Shown here: positions 43,186-51,148 of the stretch, piece after piece
Layout: every line of letters begins with the position of its first letter
How positions within the stretch are numbered: position 1 is the first letter of the stretch
Assembly: GCA_035458525.1 (NCBI GenBank)
Contig: DATHZQ010000051.1
Location: 1-64,000, forward strand
Length of the DNA: 64,000 bases
Origin: DATHZQ01 sp035458525
GTDB taxonomy: Bacteria > Actinomycetota > Acidimicrobiia > Spongiisociales > UBA5794
Direction: 5' to 3'
Notes under the pieces: model-generated
Seen by the model: the letters and a program-made list of their open reading frames with translations, nothing else
What the model was told of the DNA's origin: nothing
The model's database searches: none
Made by a program: the position numbers and the translations under genes

Positions 43186-43359
43186 GTGAACAACGACAGC
43201 ATTCGCAGCGACATCGTGATGATGCTCGCGGGGTTGGCGATGATCGCCATCGCGGGCGTGACCATGCTGACCGCGGAAGGAGCTTTGCCGGCGCCGCTCG
43301 TAACCATCGGCCTCGTGTTCACTGCGATCGGTGCCCGGAGGCGGCGACAGCACCGCTGA
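43186..43359 (+). CDS. Small membrane protein
   Basis: This 57-residue protein starts at GTG with AAGGAG (43168-43173) about 12 nt upstream. Two adjacent hydrophobic helices (IVMMLAGLAMIAIAGVTML and PLVTIGLVFTAIG) end in a basic tail RRRRQHR. I do not recognise a family. It stands alone between the divergent SDR-like gene and the convergent ATPase gene. Confidence 0.6.
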   Translation: MNNDSIRSDIVMMLAGLAMIAIAGVTMLTAEGALPAPLVTIGLVFTAIGARRRRQHR

Positions 43360-43366
43360 TCTGATA

Positions 43367-44422
43367 TCAGCCAAAGAGGGCAGTGGTGAGGCCCTCTGAG
43401 TGCTCGACCATACCGGCGAGCGCATCGAGATCGGTCGGCGGTTCGGTGAGCCATGGAATCGAGGCGAGAGCGGCTCCGTAGCGAGCAGCGAATTCGGTCC
43501 GCGCGTCTGCATTACGCCGGGCATCGGCCGCCCAGTGCAGCAAGTTGTCGCGCAGCGCCGTCCATTCGGCTCGCTCGAGCTCCGGCGGGTTGGCCGTCGG
43601 CGCCGTGAGACCTTCCCAGCTGTGCGGGAGCTCGCGATTGAACACGACGGCGGTCGGCTGGACGCTCCAGTCGGGCAGCTCCTCGAAGAACCGGCGCGCC
43701 TCACGCATCGGTGTCGGCGCTGCGTTCGTGATGACCACGGTGCGTGCGGCACGCAGGTGCCGCTCGACGCCCTTTGCTCGTCGCGACATACCGTCATACA
43801 GCGTGCGGAGATCGAGCAGGAAGTCGGCGATCTCTTCGAGCAGCGGTCCGCCGAGCACGGTGTCGGCGAATCGAAGGAACGGGCGAGCGGTGACGCGATA
43901 GAGCGTGCGCCGCCCCGGCACCCGAGCGCCGGTGATCCATTGCAGGACCTTGCCGCCGATCATCTCGCTCATGCGAGCCGGGGCCAGGAGGAAGTCGATG
44001 CCGCCCACCGAGGGCGGGGTGTCGACGATGACCAGGTCCCACGTGTTGCTCTCGACGTACTCGGCCATCTGCTCTCCGGCTGCGTAGGCCTGGGCAGCAG
44101 GGAAGCGGTCGGCGATGGCACGGAAGTACGGGTTCACCAGGAGCCGGTCTCCGACCTCCGGTTCCGCGTGTCTGGCAACGATGGCCTCCCAGCTTGCAGC
44201 AACGTCGAGCATGGCTGCCCACAGATTGGGCTCGGTCGCCACACGCGATGGCTGATTGCCGAGAGCGCCGACGCCCAAGGCATCGGCGAGTCGCTTGGCA
44301 GGATCGACGGTGACGACCAGCGTCGAGACGCCGGACCGGGCTGCGGTGACGCCGGCCGCCGCAGACACGGTCGTCTTGCCGACGCCGCCGGCTCCGGTCA
44401 CGAGAAGGATGGCCGTGCTCAC
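43367..44422 (-). CDS. ArsA/Get3-like P-loop ATPase, second gene of the pair
   Basis: This is a 351-residue ATPase. Walker A reads GAGGVGKTT at residues 10-18, lacking the signature Lys of the deviant KGGVGKT motif. A VTVDPAKRLADAL switch I region and VIVDTPPSVGG switch II follow. It starts at GTG 44422, overlapping the upstream ATPase gene by 4 bp. Arrangement and size match the adjacent ArsA-like ATPase pair of mycobacteria (Rv3679-Rv3680). Classic ArsA metal-binding Cys residues are not seen, so arsenite transport is unlikely. A role in targeting or membrane-protein handling is possible. Confidence 0.85.
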   Translation of the reverse strand: MSTAILLVTGAGGVGKTTVSAAAGVTAARSGVSTLVVTVDPAKRLADALGVGALGNQPSRVATEPNLWAAMLDVAASWEAIVARHAEPEVGDRLLVNPYFRAIADRFPAAQAYAAGEQMAEYVESNTWDLVIVDTPPSVGGIDFLLAPARMSEMIGGKVLQWITGARVPGRRTLYRVTARPFLRFADTVLGGPLLEEIADFLLDLRTLYDGMSRRAKGVERHLRAARTVVITNAAPTPMREARRFFEELPDWSVQPTAVVFNRELPHSWEGLTAPTANPPELERAEWTALRDNLLHWAADARRNADARTEFAARYGAALASIPWLTEPPTDLDALAGMVEHSEGLTTALFG

Positions 44423-45282
44423 AGCGCGTCCCACTCTTCCGACAGGCGAGCCGCCACCTCGCCGGGGGTCAGCAGACCAAAGAGGTGGGGCAGGCGAACG
44501 GCGTCGCCGAGCGGCCCGAGCCAATGCGCCTGGTGGGCGTAGAGCGTTTGATGAAGATCTGCCGCATCGCGCAGAGGCGTGGCCGGCAGTGCTGCGACGA
44601 CGTCGGGACTCACATCGAGCGGCGGCAGCACGCGATTGGCAACGACGGTCGCGAGGTCGATGAGGGGTTCCTCGGCGAGCTCATCGAGCGCCTCGATCGT
44701 CTCGACGATCGGGAGCTCCTCTGGAATGGTCACGAGGACGAGCCCGGTGCGCTCCGCCCTCGCCAGATACCGCTGCATGGACTGCGCCTGGTCTTGAATT
44801 GCGCCGGTCGGCACGATGCGGGCCACGGTCGCCGGTGCGCGGAGGTAGGAGATGAGCTGGCCGACCGGCGGCGCATCGACGATGACGAGGTCCCAATGCC
44901 GCGATTGGGCCTCGAAGATCGGCTTCCCCATCGAGATGATCTCGCGGATGCCAGGGGCGGTCTCGATCAGGACATTCAACGCCTTGCTGAACTGACCCGT
45001 CGGAGCGGCCTTCGGCACCCGAAGCTGCAGCTTCAGGTACTCATCGAAGGCGACGCCACGATCGATCGCTGCCGCAAAGACACCGGCGGACGTCTCGCGA
45101 GGCTTTGCGCCGAGTTCGTCGACTCCCAAGTGAACGGCGAGCCCGAGACCGTCCACCATGCCGAGGAGGAGCACGCGTTTGCCATGGCGCGCGGCGCTCA
45201 ACGCAAGCGACGTGGCGACGGCAGACTTGCCGACGCCACCCTTGCCGGATACAAGGAGCAGACGACGGTCGAGCACAGGCAT
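44419..45282 (-). CDS. ArsA/Get3-like P-loop ATPase, first gene of the pair
   Basis: This 287-residue ATPase has the full deviant Walker A motif GKGGVGKSAVA at the N-terminus, switch II VIVDAPPVGQL, and VVANRVLPP in the adenine-binding region. It probably forms a heterodimer with the next gene, with which it overlaps by 4 bp. The start is ambiguous: ATG at 45282, or GTG at 45276. A TAGCCT box (45290-45285, minus strand) lies 8 nt before the GTG, favouring a leaderless GTG start. Function beyond nucleotide-driven dimer cycling is not visible. Confidence 0.85.
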   Translation of the reverse strand: MPVLDRRLLLVSGKGGVGKSAVATSLALSAARHGKRVLLLGMVDGLGLAVHLGVDELGAKPRETSAGVFAAAIDRGVAFDEYLKLQLRVPKAAPTGQFSKALNVLIETAPGIREIISMGKPIFEAQSRHWDLVIVDAPPVGQLISYLRAPATVARIVPTGAIQDQAQSMQRYLARAERTGLVLVTIPEELPIVETIEALDELAEEPLIDLATVVANRVLPPLDVSPDVVAALPATPLRDAADLHQTLYAHQAHWLGPLGDAVRLPHLFGLLTPGEVAARLSEEWDAL

Positions 45283-45353
45283 CCAGGCTAACGAGCGGGC
45301 AGCAGCGTCCAATTCGGTAGCCTGTGCCGAGCCCGCAACGATGAGGAGGCCCC

Positions 45354-45563
45354 GTGGCGCAGCTTGATGTCGGCGAGTTCTTGAAGCGGTTTCGCGACCG
45401 TGCCGATGCCGTCCGGGAGCGAGGGATTCCACCGCTCGAAGGTGAAGCAAGGAGAACCTTCGTCGAATCGATGGAGTTGGACTACCTCGATTACTCCCTC
45501 GTTGGCAGCGCCACCTGGGCCGTCGAGGAGGGCCACCTGGTACTGCGTATCCCGCTGAGCTGA
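45354..45563 (+). CDS. Small conserved hypothetical protein, divergent from the ATPase pair
   Basis: This 69-residue acidic protein has an N-terminal helix (LDVGEFLKRFRDRADAVRER) and a short beta-like end. It starts at GTG with GAGGAG upstream. There is no recognisable domain. The gene is divergent from the ArsA-like operon with about 70 bp between starts, so they may share regulation. A TAGCCT box also lies about 40 bp before its start. Confidence 0.55.
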   Translation: MAQLDVGEFLKRFRDRADAVRERGIPPLEGEARRTFVESMELDYLDYSLVGSATWAVEEGHLVLRIPLS

Positions 45564-45567
45564 GCGC

Positions 45568-47205
45568 TCACGCGTTCGCCGGATCGGCGATCCCCAGCGC
45601 AGCTCTTTTGGCGGCCGCCCGGCGCTCGCTCTCCAGCCGGGCGAGGTCGTAGTCCTCGTAGTCCACGTACCCCATGGCGTCCGCGATGAGTCGATGTCCC
45701 GCTTGCTCACGGATCAGCCGGTGCATCTCCTGGGCGACGCGCCGGTAATCCGGATGGCCACCCTGGCCACTGCGCAATTCGATCAGATGGAACGCTTCCC
45801 GGGCGTTCAGCTGGAAGAAGAAGCGAATCCGATAGGCGAACGGCACGACGTACTGGGCCACATCGGGCCCCAAGTCATTCGCAACTGCCGCATGCAGCTC
45901 GGCCGTGCGCTCCATCGCCTCGGTCCAGACGGACTCGGCACCGATGTCCGGGATCGACTCGGGGGTGATGAAGCCGTGCTTGGGCGACAGTCGTTGCCAG
46001 TCGATGGTCAGCAGCCGGTGGCGCTGCAGATCGCGGAAGATTCCGTAGTCGCAGAGGACATCGAAGCGGTAGTCGATCCGCTCCATGCCGCGGCCGGGCT
46101 TGTGCCTGCGGTTGGTGCGGTTCCCCACATAGCTTCGGATCAGATCGGCGCGCTGCGGTTCGCTCATGTTGCGCACGGCAGCGAGGAGTTGGTCGTCGGG
46201 CAAGTCGCTGTAGGCGTACAGGGCGGCGGCCGCCACCTTCAGCTCCGCGTCGGCGTCCCACTCGACGAGCGTCACCTCGGGACGGTCGGCCGGCGTCTCG
46301 CCAACCGAGGCAGCATGGGCGTTCATTTGTTCGGCGATATCGGAGAAGTATTCGCTCCACACGCCGCCTCGATCCGGAAGGTCGACGCGCTTCATGAACG
46401 AGGGAACCACCTTGCGCAGTTCGGTCAGCATGAGGTGTGCGTACTCGCGGACCTCTGCCGACGGGTGGGCGCGCATCCGCAGGAGCAGCATCTCGTAGGC
46501 CTGACCGGACGCAAAGATCCCCACGTTGGAAAGTGTGCTCGCCGGAAGCAGGCCGCGGAGATCGTCACAGGCCTTGGCGCGGATGGTCGAGTTGTAGATG
46601 AAGTTCGAGTCGCCCTCTTGCTTCGGGTAGAGCGTTTCGAAGTATGTCACAGTGCGTTCGATGAGGCCGGCGTATGTCTCGAACAGCCACTCCATGGTCT
46701 CCCGATAGGGCGCGGCGTGCCGGGATGCGCCGATCTCCGGTGGTGTCATGTAGCGATAGCGGTCGCCGAGCTTCTGGTCGTAGAAGATGTACCGCGTGCT
46801 CTGTTCGAGGTAGGCGGCAAGCCGGCCGCGCTCGAGGACTTTGGTGAGGATGTTGGACGCTTGCTCGCACGCCAGGTGGGCGCCGCCGAGTTGAGCCACC
46901 GAGTCGTCCCCGTACTCGGAGAAGACCCGCTGATAGAGACCCTCGGCCTTGTCGGTGGCGACGACCGAGCTCTCCTCGGACATCTGATTCGCAATCGCCG
47001 AGATTCCGACGTCAGGTGCGTTGTAGAACTCATCCAGAAAGAGACGTCGCACCGACTTCGGGGAGCGGCTGTAGCGGGCGAAGAGTGCGCCCTTCACCAC
47101 CTCCGGAAGGTTGGTGATCGCAAACACGGGCCCGTCGAGGTTGGTGAAGAAGCGGCCGAGAACCGCACGCTCTTCAGCCGTGAACTCCTCTGCGTGGAAC
47201 TCCAT
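45568..47205 (-). CDS. Large ThyX-like (FAD-dependent thymidylate synthase family) protein with two ThyX-type halves
   Basis: This is a 545-residue protein, about twice the normal ThyX length. The C-terminal half contains LQRHRLLTIDWQRLSPKHG near residue 395, which keeps the RHR of the ThyX motif RHRx7S but has no Ser at the expected spacing. The N-terminal half has a second, more altered copy, ERGRLAAYLEQSTRYI (about residue 125), where the EQS(T/A)RY end is ThyX-like but RHR is not. It may be an active long-form ThyX, or a paralogue with another role. Flavin and dUMP binding are not proven by sequence. Confidence 0.75.
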   Translation of the reverse strand: MEFHAEEFTAEERAVLGRFFTNLDGPVFAITNLPEVVKGALFARYSRSPKSVRRLFLDEFYNAPDVGISAIANQMSEESSVVATDKAEGLYQRVFSEYGDDSVAQLGGAHLACEQASNILTKVLERGRLAAYLEQSTRYIFYDQKLGDRYRYMTPPEIGASRHAAPYRETMEWLFETYAGLIERTVTYFETLYPKQEGDSNFIYNSTIRAKACDDLRGLLPASTLSNVGIFASGQAYEMLLLRMRAHPSAEVREYAHLMLTELRKVVPSFMKRVDLPDRGGVWSEYFSDIAEQMNAHAASVGETPADRPEVTLVEWDADAELKVAAAALYAYSDLPDDQLLAAVRNMSEPQRADLIRSYVGNRTNRRHKPGRGMERIDYRFDVLCDYGIFRDLQRHRLLTIDWQRLSPKHGFITPESIPDIGAESVWTEAMERTAELHAAVANDLGPDVAQYVVPFAYRIRFFFQLNAREAFHLIELRSGQGGHPDYRRVAQEMHRLIREQAGHRLIADAMGYVDYEDYDLARLESERRAAAKRAALGIADPANA

Positions 47206-47320
47206 ACGTTTTCCCGCCCGAAACTACGTCGTTGTGATTTGCCACGGTAGCAGCCGGCGCCCCCGGCTCGATGAGCCACATGCCGGGGAGTTGTCGGTGA
47301 CTGCCGGTATCCTGGGAGCC

Positions 47321-47596
47321 ATGCTCCCGCTGCGGATCCTCATAGGAGTTCTGATCGCGGCCGCCGTTGGCGTGGCGCTGATTCCGCTCGCCGTTCTGCT
47401 CGACCTCCACGAGGGAGGTACCGGGTGGGGACTGTGCGATGCGGGCGTCGAAGGCTGCACGAACTCCTACTTTGCCGGCTTCGAGATGCTTGTCGGCGTG
47501 GCGATCGCGCTCGCTGCGATCCTGGCGCTGATCGCGGTGTGCGTGCGCTTGATGCGATGGATGGAGCGGCGCAAGGCACGTCAGGTCCTCGGGTGA
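47321..47596 (+). CDS. Two-helix membrane protein, unknown function
   Basis: This 91-residue protein has membrane helices at residues about 4-26 and 49-75, with a short outside loop containing two Cys (GLCDAGVEGCTNS) that could form a disulfide. The C-terminus is basic (RWMERRKARQ). TATCCT at 47308-47313 lies 7 nt before the ATG with no ribosome-binding site, a leaderless-type start. It overlaps the next membrane-protein gene by 4 bp, so the two form a small operon. Confidence 0.6.
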   Translation: MLPLRILIGVLIAAAVGVALIPLAVLLDLHEGGTGWGLCDAGVEGCTNSYFAGFEMLVGVAIALAAILALIAVCVRLMRWMERRKARQVLG

Positions 47597-48051
47597 GTGG
47601 CCGGGACGAGGTCCGCTCGGGCCCGGCGCACGCCGAGCTCCCTTTGCGGGACAGGCTCCCCGAATATCTGGCATTGTTCGGAGTCGGGCTGCTCGCAGCG
47701 GGCGTCGTCGGCGTAATCATCGGAGCGCTCTCTTCGGCCGGGATCACCAACGCCATTGGCTACACGATGCTCGGTCTCGGCGTGGTGTTGCTGCTGGCCG
47801 GCGGGTCCACGGGCGGGGGATATACGAATATGGCCCTCGGCGCCACGGGCTCGCTGTTCGGAGGCCGCGGACGTGTCGATGAGGACGTCGACGATCCGGA
47901 CGTCCGGCGGGGTGGTCTGCCGAAGACCGATCCCATGGACCGACTGCGCAAAGGGCTGCGGCCGGAGGCCAATCCGCGTGCGTTCTGGCAAGTCATCGGC
48001 GGATTCGCCTACATCGCCACCGGGGTGCTGATCGTCCTCAATCTCGGCTGA
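47593..48051 (+). CDS. Membrane protein, unknown function
   Basis: This is a 152-residue protein starting at GTG in the preceding stop (GTGA). Two helices (about 28-48 and 56-75) are followed by a Gly-rich loop, an acidic stretch (DEDVDDPDVRRGG) and a last helix at the C-terminus. No family recognised. Co-transcription and translational coupling with the 91-residue membrane protein suggest a shared role. Confidence 0.62.
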   Translation: MSGRDEVRSGPAHAELPLRDRLPEYLALFGVGLLAAGVVGVIIGALSSAGITNAIGYTMLGLGVVLLLAGGSTGGGYTNMALGATGSLFGGRGRVDEDVDDPDVRRGGLPKTDPMDRLRKGLRPEANPRAFWQVIGGFAYIATGVLIVLNLG

Positions 48052-48090
48052 GGCACCACCCGGGCAAGCACCCGGCGGTTTCCTGGAGTC

Positions 48091-48534
48091 TCACCGTCCA
48101 CCGATTTCCTCGCGAACGAGGAACATCGCTTCTGCGCTCGCAACGTCGTGACCTGCGGTCGAGTCAACGAGTCGAGACGCCAGCAGCACGCGCCTGCCCC
48201 TGCGCTCACGCAGACGCCCCTCGACGACGTAGTCGGTCTCGACCGGCGCCGGCTTGCGGAATCGCAGATCGAGCGTTCCGGTGACGACTGCGACCTCTTC
48301 GACCAGCATCGCGGTCCACGCCATGATCTCGTCGAGCGCCGTCGTCACGATGCCTCCGTGGAGCATTCCGCCGAAGCCGCGATATTCAGCTCGGGGTCGC
48401 CACGTGGCCTGGAGTGCACCGTCCCGGTGGCTGAACTCGCTCAGTTGCAGGCCCAAAGGATTGTCGAGGCCGCAGCCGAAGCATCCCTCGTACTGTCGCT
48501 TGAGACGTGCGACGGTCTCGTCGAGGTCGGTCAT
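48091..48534 (-). CDS. PaaI-type hotdog thioesterase
   Basis: This 147-residue hotdog-fold protein has a leading CFGCGLDNPLGL motif, seen in many PaaI/YigI-like thioesterases, then GGMLHGGIVTTALDEIMAW carrying the catalytic Gly/Asp region and a DLRFRKPAPV strand. The acyl-CoA substrate is unknown. It overlaps the xanthine phosphoribosyltransferase gene by 4 bp, so it is the second gene of that operon. Confidence 0.85.
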   Translation of the reverse strand: MTDLDETVARLKRQYEGCFGCGLDNPLGLQLSEFSHRDGALQATWRPRAEYRGFGGMLHGGIVTTALDEIMAWTAMLVEEVAVVTGTLDLRFRKPAPVETDYVVEGRLRERRGRRVLLASRLVDSTAGHDVASAEAMFLVREEIGGR

Positions 48535-49109
48535 CGCGGTGGCCGCAGATTGACCGCGCCACGATCGAGCGAATCCACCTCGACCAACGCTGCCACTGGC
48601 CAGCCGTGCGCCTCCAAGCGTTCCCGGCCGCTCATGAAGCACTTCTCGAGCACGAATGCGAAGACCTCAACATCGCTCCCCGCCTCTTCGATGATCTCGC
48701 CGAGTGCTTCGGCGGTGCGACCCTGGGCGAGGATGTCGTCTACAACGGCGACGCGCTCGCCGGGACCCAGCACGCGTCGGGCAACCTCCACCCGGTACTC
48801 CACTCGCTTCGTCGGCGAGGTCACCTCACGAGCGTACGAGTAGCGGTCGCCGGTGCCCAGGTACTTCTTTGCGTAGACGACCGGCAGGTCCATGACCAAG
48901 CCACACGCAACGGCCGGCGGGATCCCTGACGCCTCTGCCGTCAGGAGGAGCGTGGGGCGGTGCGCCTCGATCGCGGCGGCCAGGCCTTCCCCGGCGCTCC
49001 GCATCACCGCCGGTTCCACCCGGTGGTTCAGGAAGTCGTCCACCAGGATGAGGTTTCCGTCGACTCGGGCGCGAGATTGCACGATGGCGTTGAGATCCAC
49101 GGCTGGCAT
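48531..49109 (-). CDS. xpt: Xanthine phosphoribosyltransferase
   Basis: This protein of about 190 residues matches Xpt in the N-terminal LVDDFLNHRVEPAVM, EASGIPPAVACG, LPVVYAKKY and the PRPP-binding motif AVVDDILAQGRTAE, followed by VFVLEKCF-like and GRERLEAHG segments. It salvages xanthine to XMP. Two starts are possible: ATG at 49109, or GTG at 49100, which aligns better with family N-termini and has a TACGAT box (49113-49108) 7 nt upstream. No purine riboswitch fits the 39-bp divergent gap to nth. Confidence 0.87.
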   Translation of the reverse strand: MPAVDLNAIVQSRARVDGNLILVDDFLNHRVEPAVMRSAGEGLAAAIEAHRPTLLLTAEASGIPPAVACGLVMDLPVVYAKKYLGTGDRYSYAREVTSPTKRVEYRVEVARRVLGPGERVAVVDDILAQGRTAEALGEIIEEAGSDVEVFAFVLEKCFMSGRERLEAHGWPVAALVEVDSLDRGAVNLRPPR

Positions 49110-49148
49110 CGTACCGGCCAGGGAGCCGTGAGTACCATCGCCCGTCCC

Positions 49149-49826
49149 ATGTCCCGATCCCCGCAGCCGGCGCCGCCGTCCACCGAGGAAAGGCGCAACG
49201 CTCGTGTCATCCTCAACCGACTCAAGAAGCGGTATCCGGACATCGCCACAGCCCTCGACTTCGTCGATCCCTGGCAACTCCTCGTGGCCACGGTGCTCTC
49301 GGCGCAGACCACGGACGAGATGGTCAACAAGGTGACCCCGGTGCTGTTCTCGCGCTGGCCCGAACCCGAAGACCTCGCTGCAGCGAACCCCGAAGAAGTC
49401 GAGGAGGTCGTGTTCTCCACCGGCTTCTACCGCCAGAAGACCAAGTCGATCATCGGTCTTGCCCAAGCCGTCGTCGAGTCGTACCAGGGCCACGTACCTC
49501 AAGAGCTCGCCGAGATGGTCAAGCTGCCGGGGGTTGGGCGGAAGACGGCCAGCGTGGTGCTGGCTGAAGCATGGGGTGCGCCCGCAATCGCCGTCGATAC
49601 CCACGTTCGCAGAGTGACCAATCGCCTCGGTCTGACCACTGCCACCGACCCCGTGAAGATCGAGTTCGAGCTCAAGTCGCTCTATCCGAAGGCGGAGTGG
49701 GCCGGCATCTCGATGCGAGTGATCCAGTTCGGGAGGGACGTCTGTGACGCACGCAAGCCGCGTTGTTACGAGTGCCCGTTGCGGGATCGTTGCCCGTTTC
49801 CCGACAAGACCCCTCGGCCCGCGTAG
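49149..49826 (+). CDS. nth: Endonuclease III
   Basis: This 225-residue DNA glycosylase/AP lyase repairs oxidised pyrimidines. It has the helix-hairpin-helix LPGVGRKTASVVL with catalytic Lys, catalytic Asp in AVDTHVRRV, and the 4Fe-4S cluster Cys set C-x6-C-x2-C-x5-C (CDARKPRCYECPLRDRC). A TACCAT box (49133-49138) lies 10 nt before the ATG and no ribosome-binding site is seen. It is divergent from xpt, and the MATE gene starts within its stop codon. Confidence 0.95.
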   Translation: MSRSPQPAPPSTEERRNARVILNRLKKRYPDIATALDFVDPWQLLVATVLSAQTTDEMVNKVTPVLFSRWPEPEDLAAANPEEVEEVVFSTGFYRQKTKSIIGLAQAVVESYQGHVPQELAEMVKLPGVGRKTASVVLAEAWGAPAIAVDTHVRRVTNRLGLTTATDPVKIEFELKSLYPKAEWAGISMRVIQFGRDVCDARKPRCYECPLRDRCPFPDKTPRPA

Positions 49827-51148
49827 TGGGGCTGACGCTGCGAGCGCTGCGGCGCTCGCCGTTCGATCGTGAGATTCTCCGACTGGCCCTCCCGGCGTTG
49901 GGTGCGCTCGCCGCCGACCCTCTCGTGTCGCTCGTCGACACGGCCTACGTGGGGCGGCTCGGCACCGAAGCCCTGGCAGCCCTGGCCGTGGCTGCAGCAG
50001 TGTTTGCGGTCGCATTCTCGGTCTTCAATTTCCTCCAATACGGGACGACGCCTCTCGTGGCCCGCGAGATCGGCGCTGGTGATCCGACAGGTGCCGGACG
50101 CATCGCGGTCGCCGCAGCAGGGGCCGCGGTTGTGCTTGGTGTGGCCGCGATGGCGGTCCTCACCGCATTCCCCGCCACCTTGCTCGGCGCACTGGGTGCG
50201 GGAGATGAGTTGCTGGGTCCGGGGAGCGAATACCTGAGGATCCGCGCACTGGCCCTTCCGGCCGTGATGTTGGTGATCGTCGGCCACGGGGTCTACCGCG
50301 GCGCCCAGGACACCCGGACGCCGTTGCTCATCGCGCTGGCGTTGAACGGCGTCAATCTCGTGCTCGACCCGATCCTCATCTTCGGCTTCGACATGGGCCT
50401 GCGCGGCGCCGCCTGGGCAAGCGTCGTGGCGCAATGGTCCGGTGCGATTGGGTTCTTTGTCGTGTTCCGACGCCAGCGCCGTGCGCTGCAGGTCGAGCCG
50501 GCGCGCCCTTCCTGGCGAGAGATCGATCGCCTCGGGCGAGCCGGCGGAGCCTTGGTGTTGCGGACGGCCTCGCTCCTGGTCGCGTTCACGGCGACCACGG
50601 CCGTCGCGGCGCGGCTCGGCAACGTCCCGGTGGCGGCGCATCAGGTAGCGATGCAGCTCTTCATCTTCCTCTCGCTGGTGCTGGACGCCGTGGCGATCGC
50701 GGCCCAGGCAATGCTGGGGCTGGCGGTCGGTCGGAACGATCCGGCGGCAACGCGGTGGCGGGCGGAGCGTCTGGTGGGCATCGGGACGCTCGCCGGGGTC
50801 GGCCTCGCCGTGTCGTTGGTATTGGTGCTCCCGTGGCTCCCGGGGCTCTTCACCACCGACCCCGCAGTGCGGGACGCCATCCGCTCGATCTACCCGCAGC
50901 TGTGTCTCATCCAGGTGATCGGCGGGGCCGTCTTCGCTTGGGACGGCATCGTCATCGGCGTGACCGACTTCCGGTGGGCGTTGTACGCAACCGCCTTTCC
51001 GGCGGCGATCGTCACGGGCCTACTCGTCGGCGTGGCGTTCACCGGATTGCCGCTTGCTGCTGTGTGGTGGGCGATCGTCGCCATGCTCGCCCTGCGTGCC
51101 GCCATGCTGTCTTGGTGGCACCGCCATCGCCTCACCAAGCGACGCTAG
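49826..51148 (+). CDS. MATE-family efflux transporter
   Basis: This 440-residue membrane protein has about 12 hydrophobic helices in two repeats. It opens with DREILRLALPALGALAADPLVSLVDTAYVGRLG, the MATE/DinF signature, and the second half repeats it (RLGNVPVAAHQVAMQ). It exports cationic or other small compounds with Na+ or H+; the substrate is unknown. The GTG start shares one base with the nth stop. It overlaps the convergent MFS gene by 4 bp. Confidence 0.9.
   Translation: MGLTLRALRRSPFDREILRLALPALGALAADPLVSLVDTAYVGRLGTEALAALAVAAAVFAVAFSVFNFLQYGTTPLVAREIGAGDPTGAGRIAVAAAGAAVVLGVAAMAVLTAFPATLLGALGAGDELLGPGSEYLRIRALALPAVMLVIVGHGVYRGAQDTRTPLLIALALNGVNLVLDPILIFGFDMGLRGAAWASVVAQWSGAIGFFVVFRRQRRALQVEPARPSWREIDRLGRAGGALVLRTASLLVAFTATTAVAARLGNVPVAAHQVAMQLFIFLSLVLDAVAIAAQAMLGLAVGRNDPAATRWRAERLVGIGTLAGVGLAVSLVLVLPWLPGLFTTDPAVRDAIRSIYPQLCLIQVIGGAVFAWDGIVIGVTDFRWALYATAFPAAIVTGLLVGVAFTGLPLAAVWWAIVAMLALRAAMLSWWHRHRLTKRR

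Noticed and set aside
43382..47250. Plus-strand frames opposite the ATPase and ThyX-like genes
   Set aside because: They mirror conserved minus-strand proteins and show no domain of their own.
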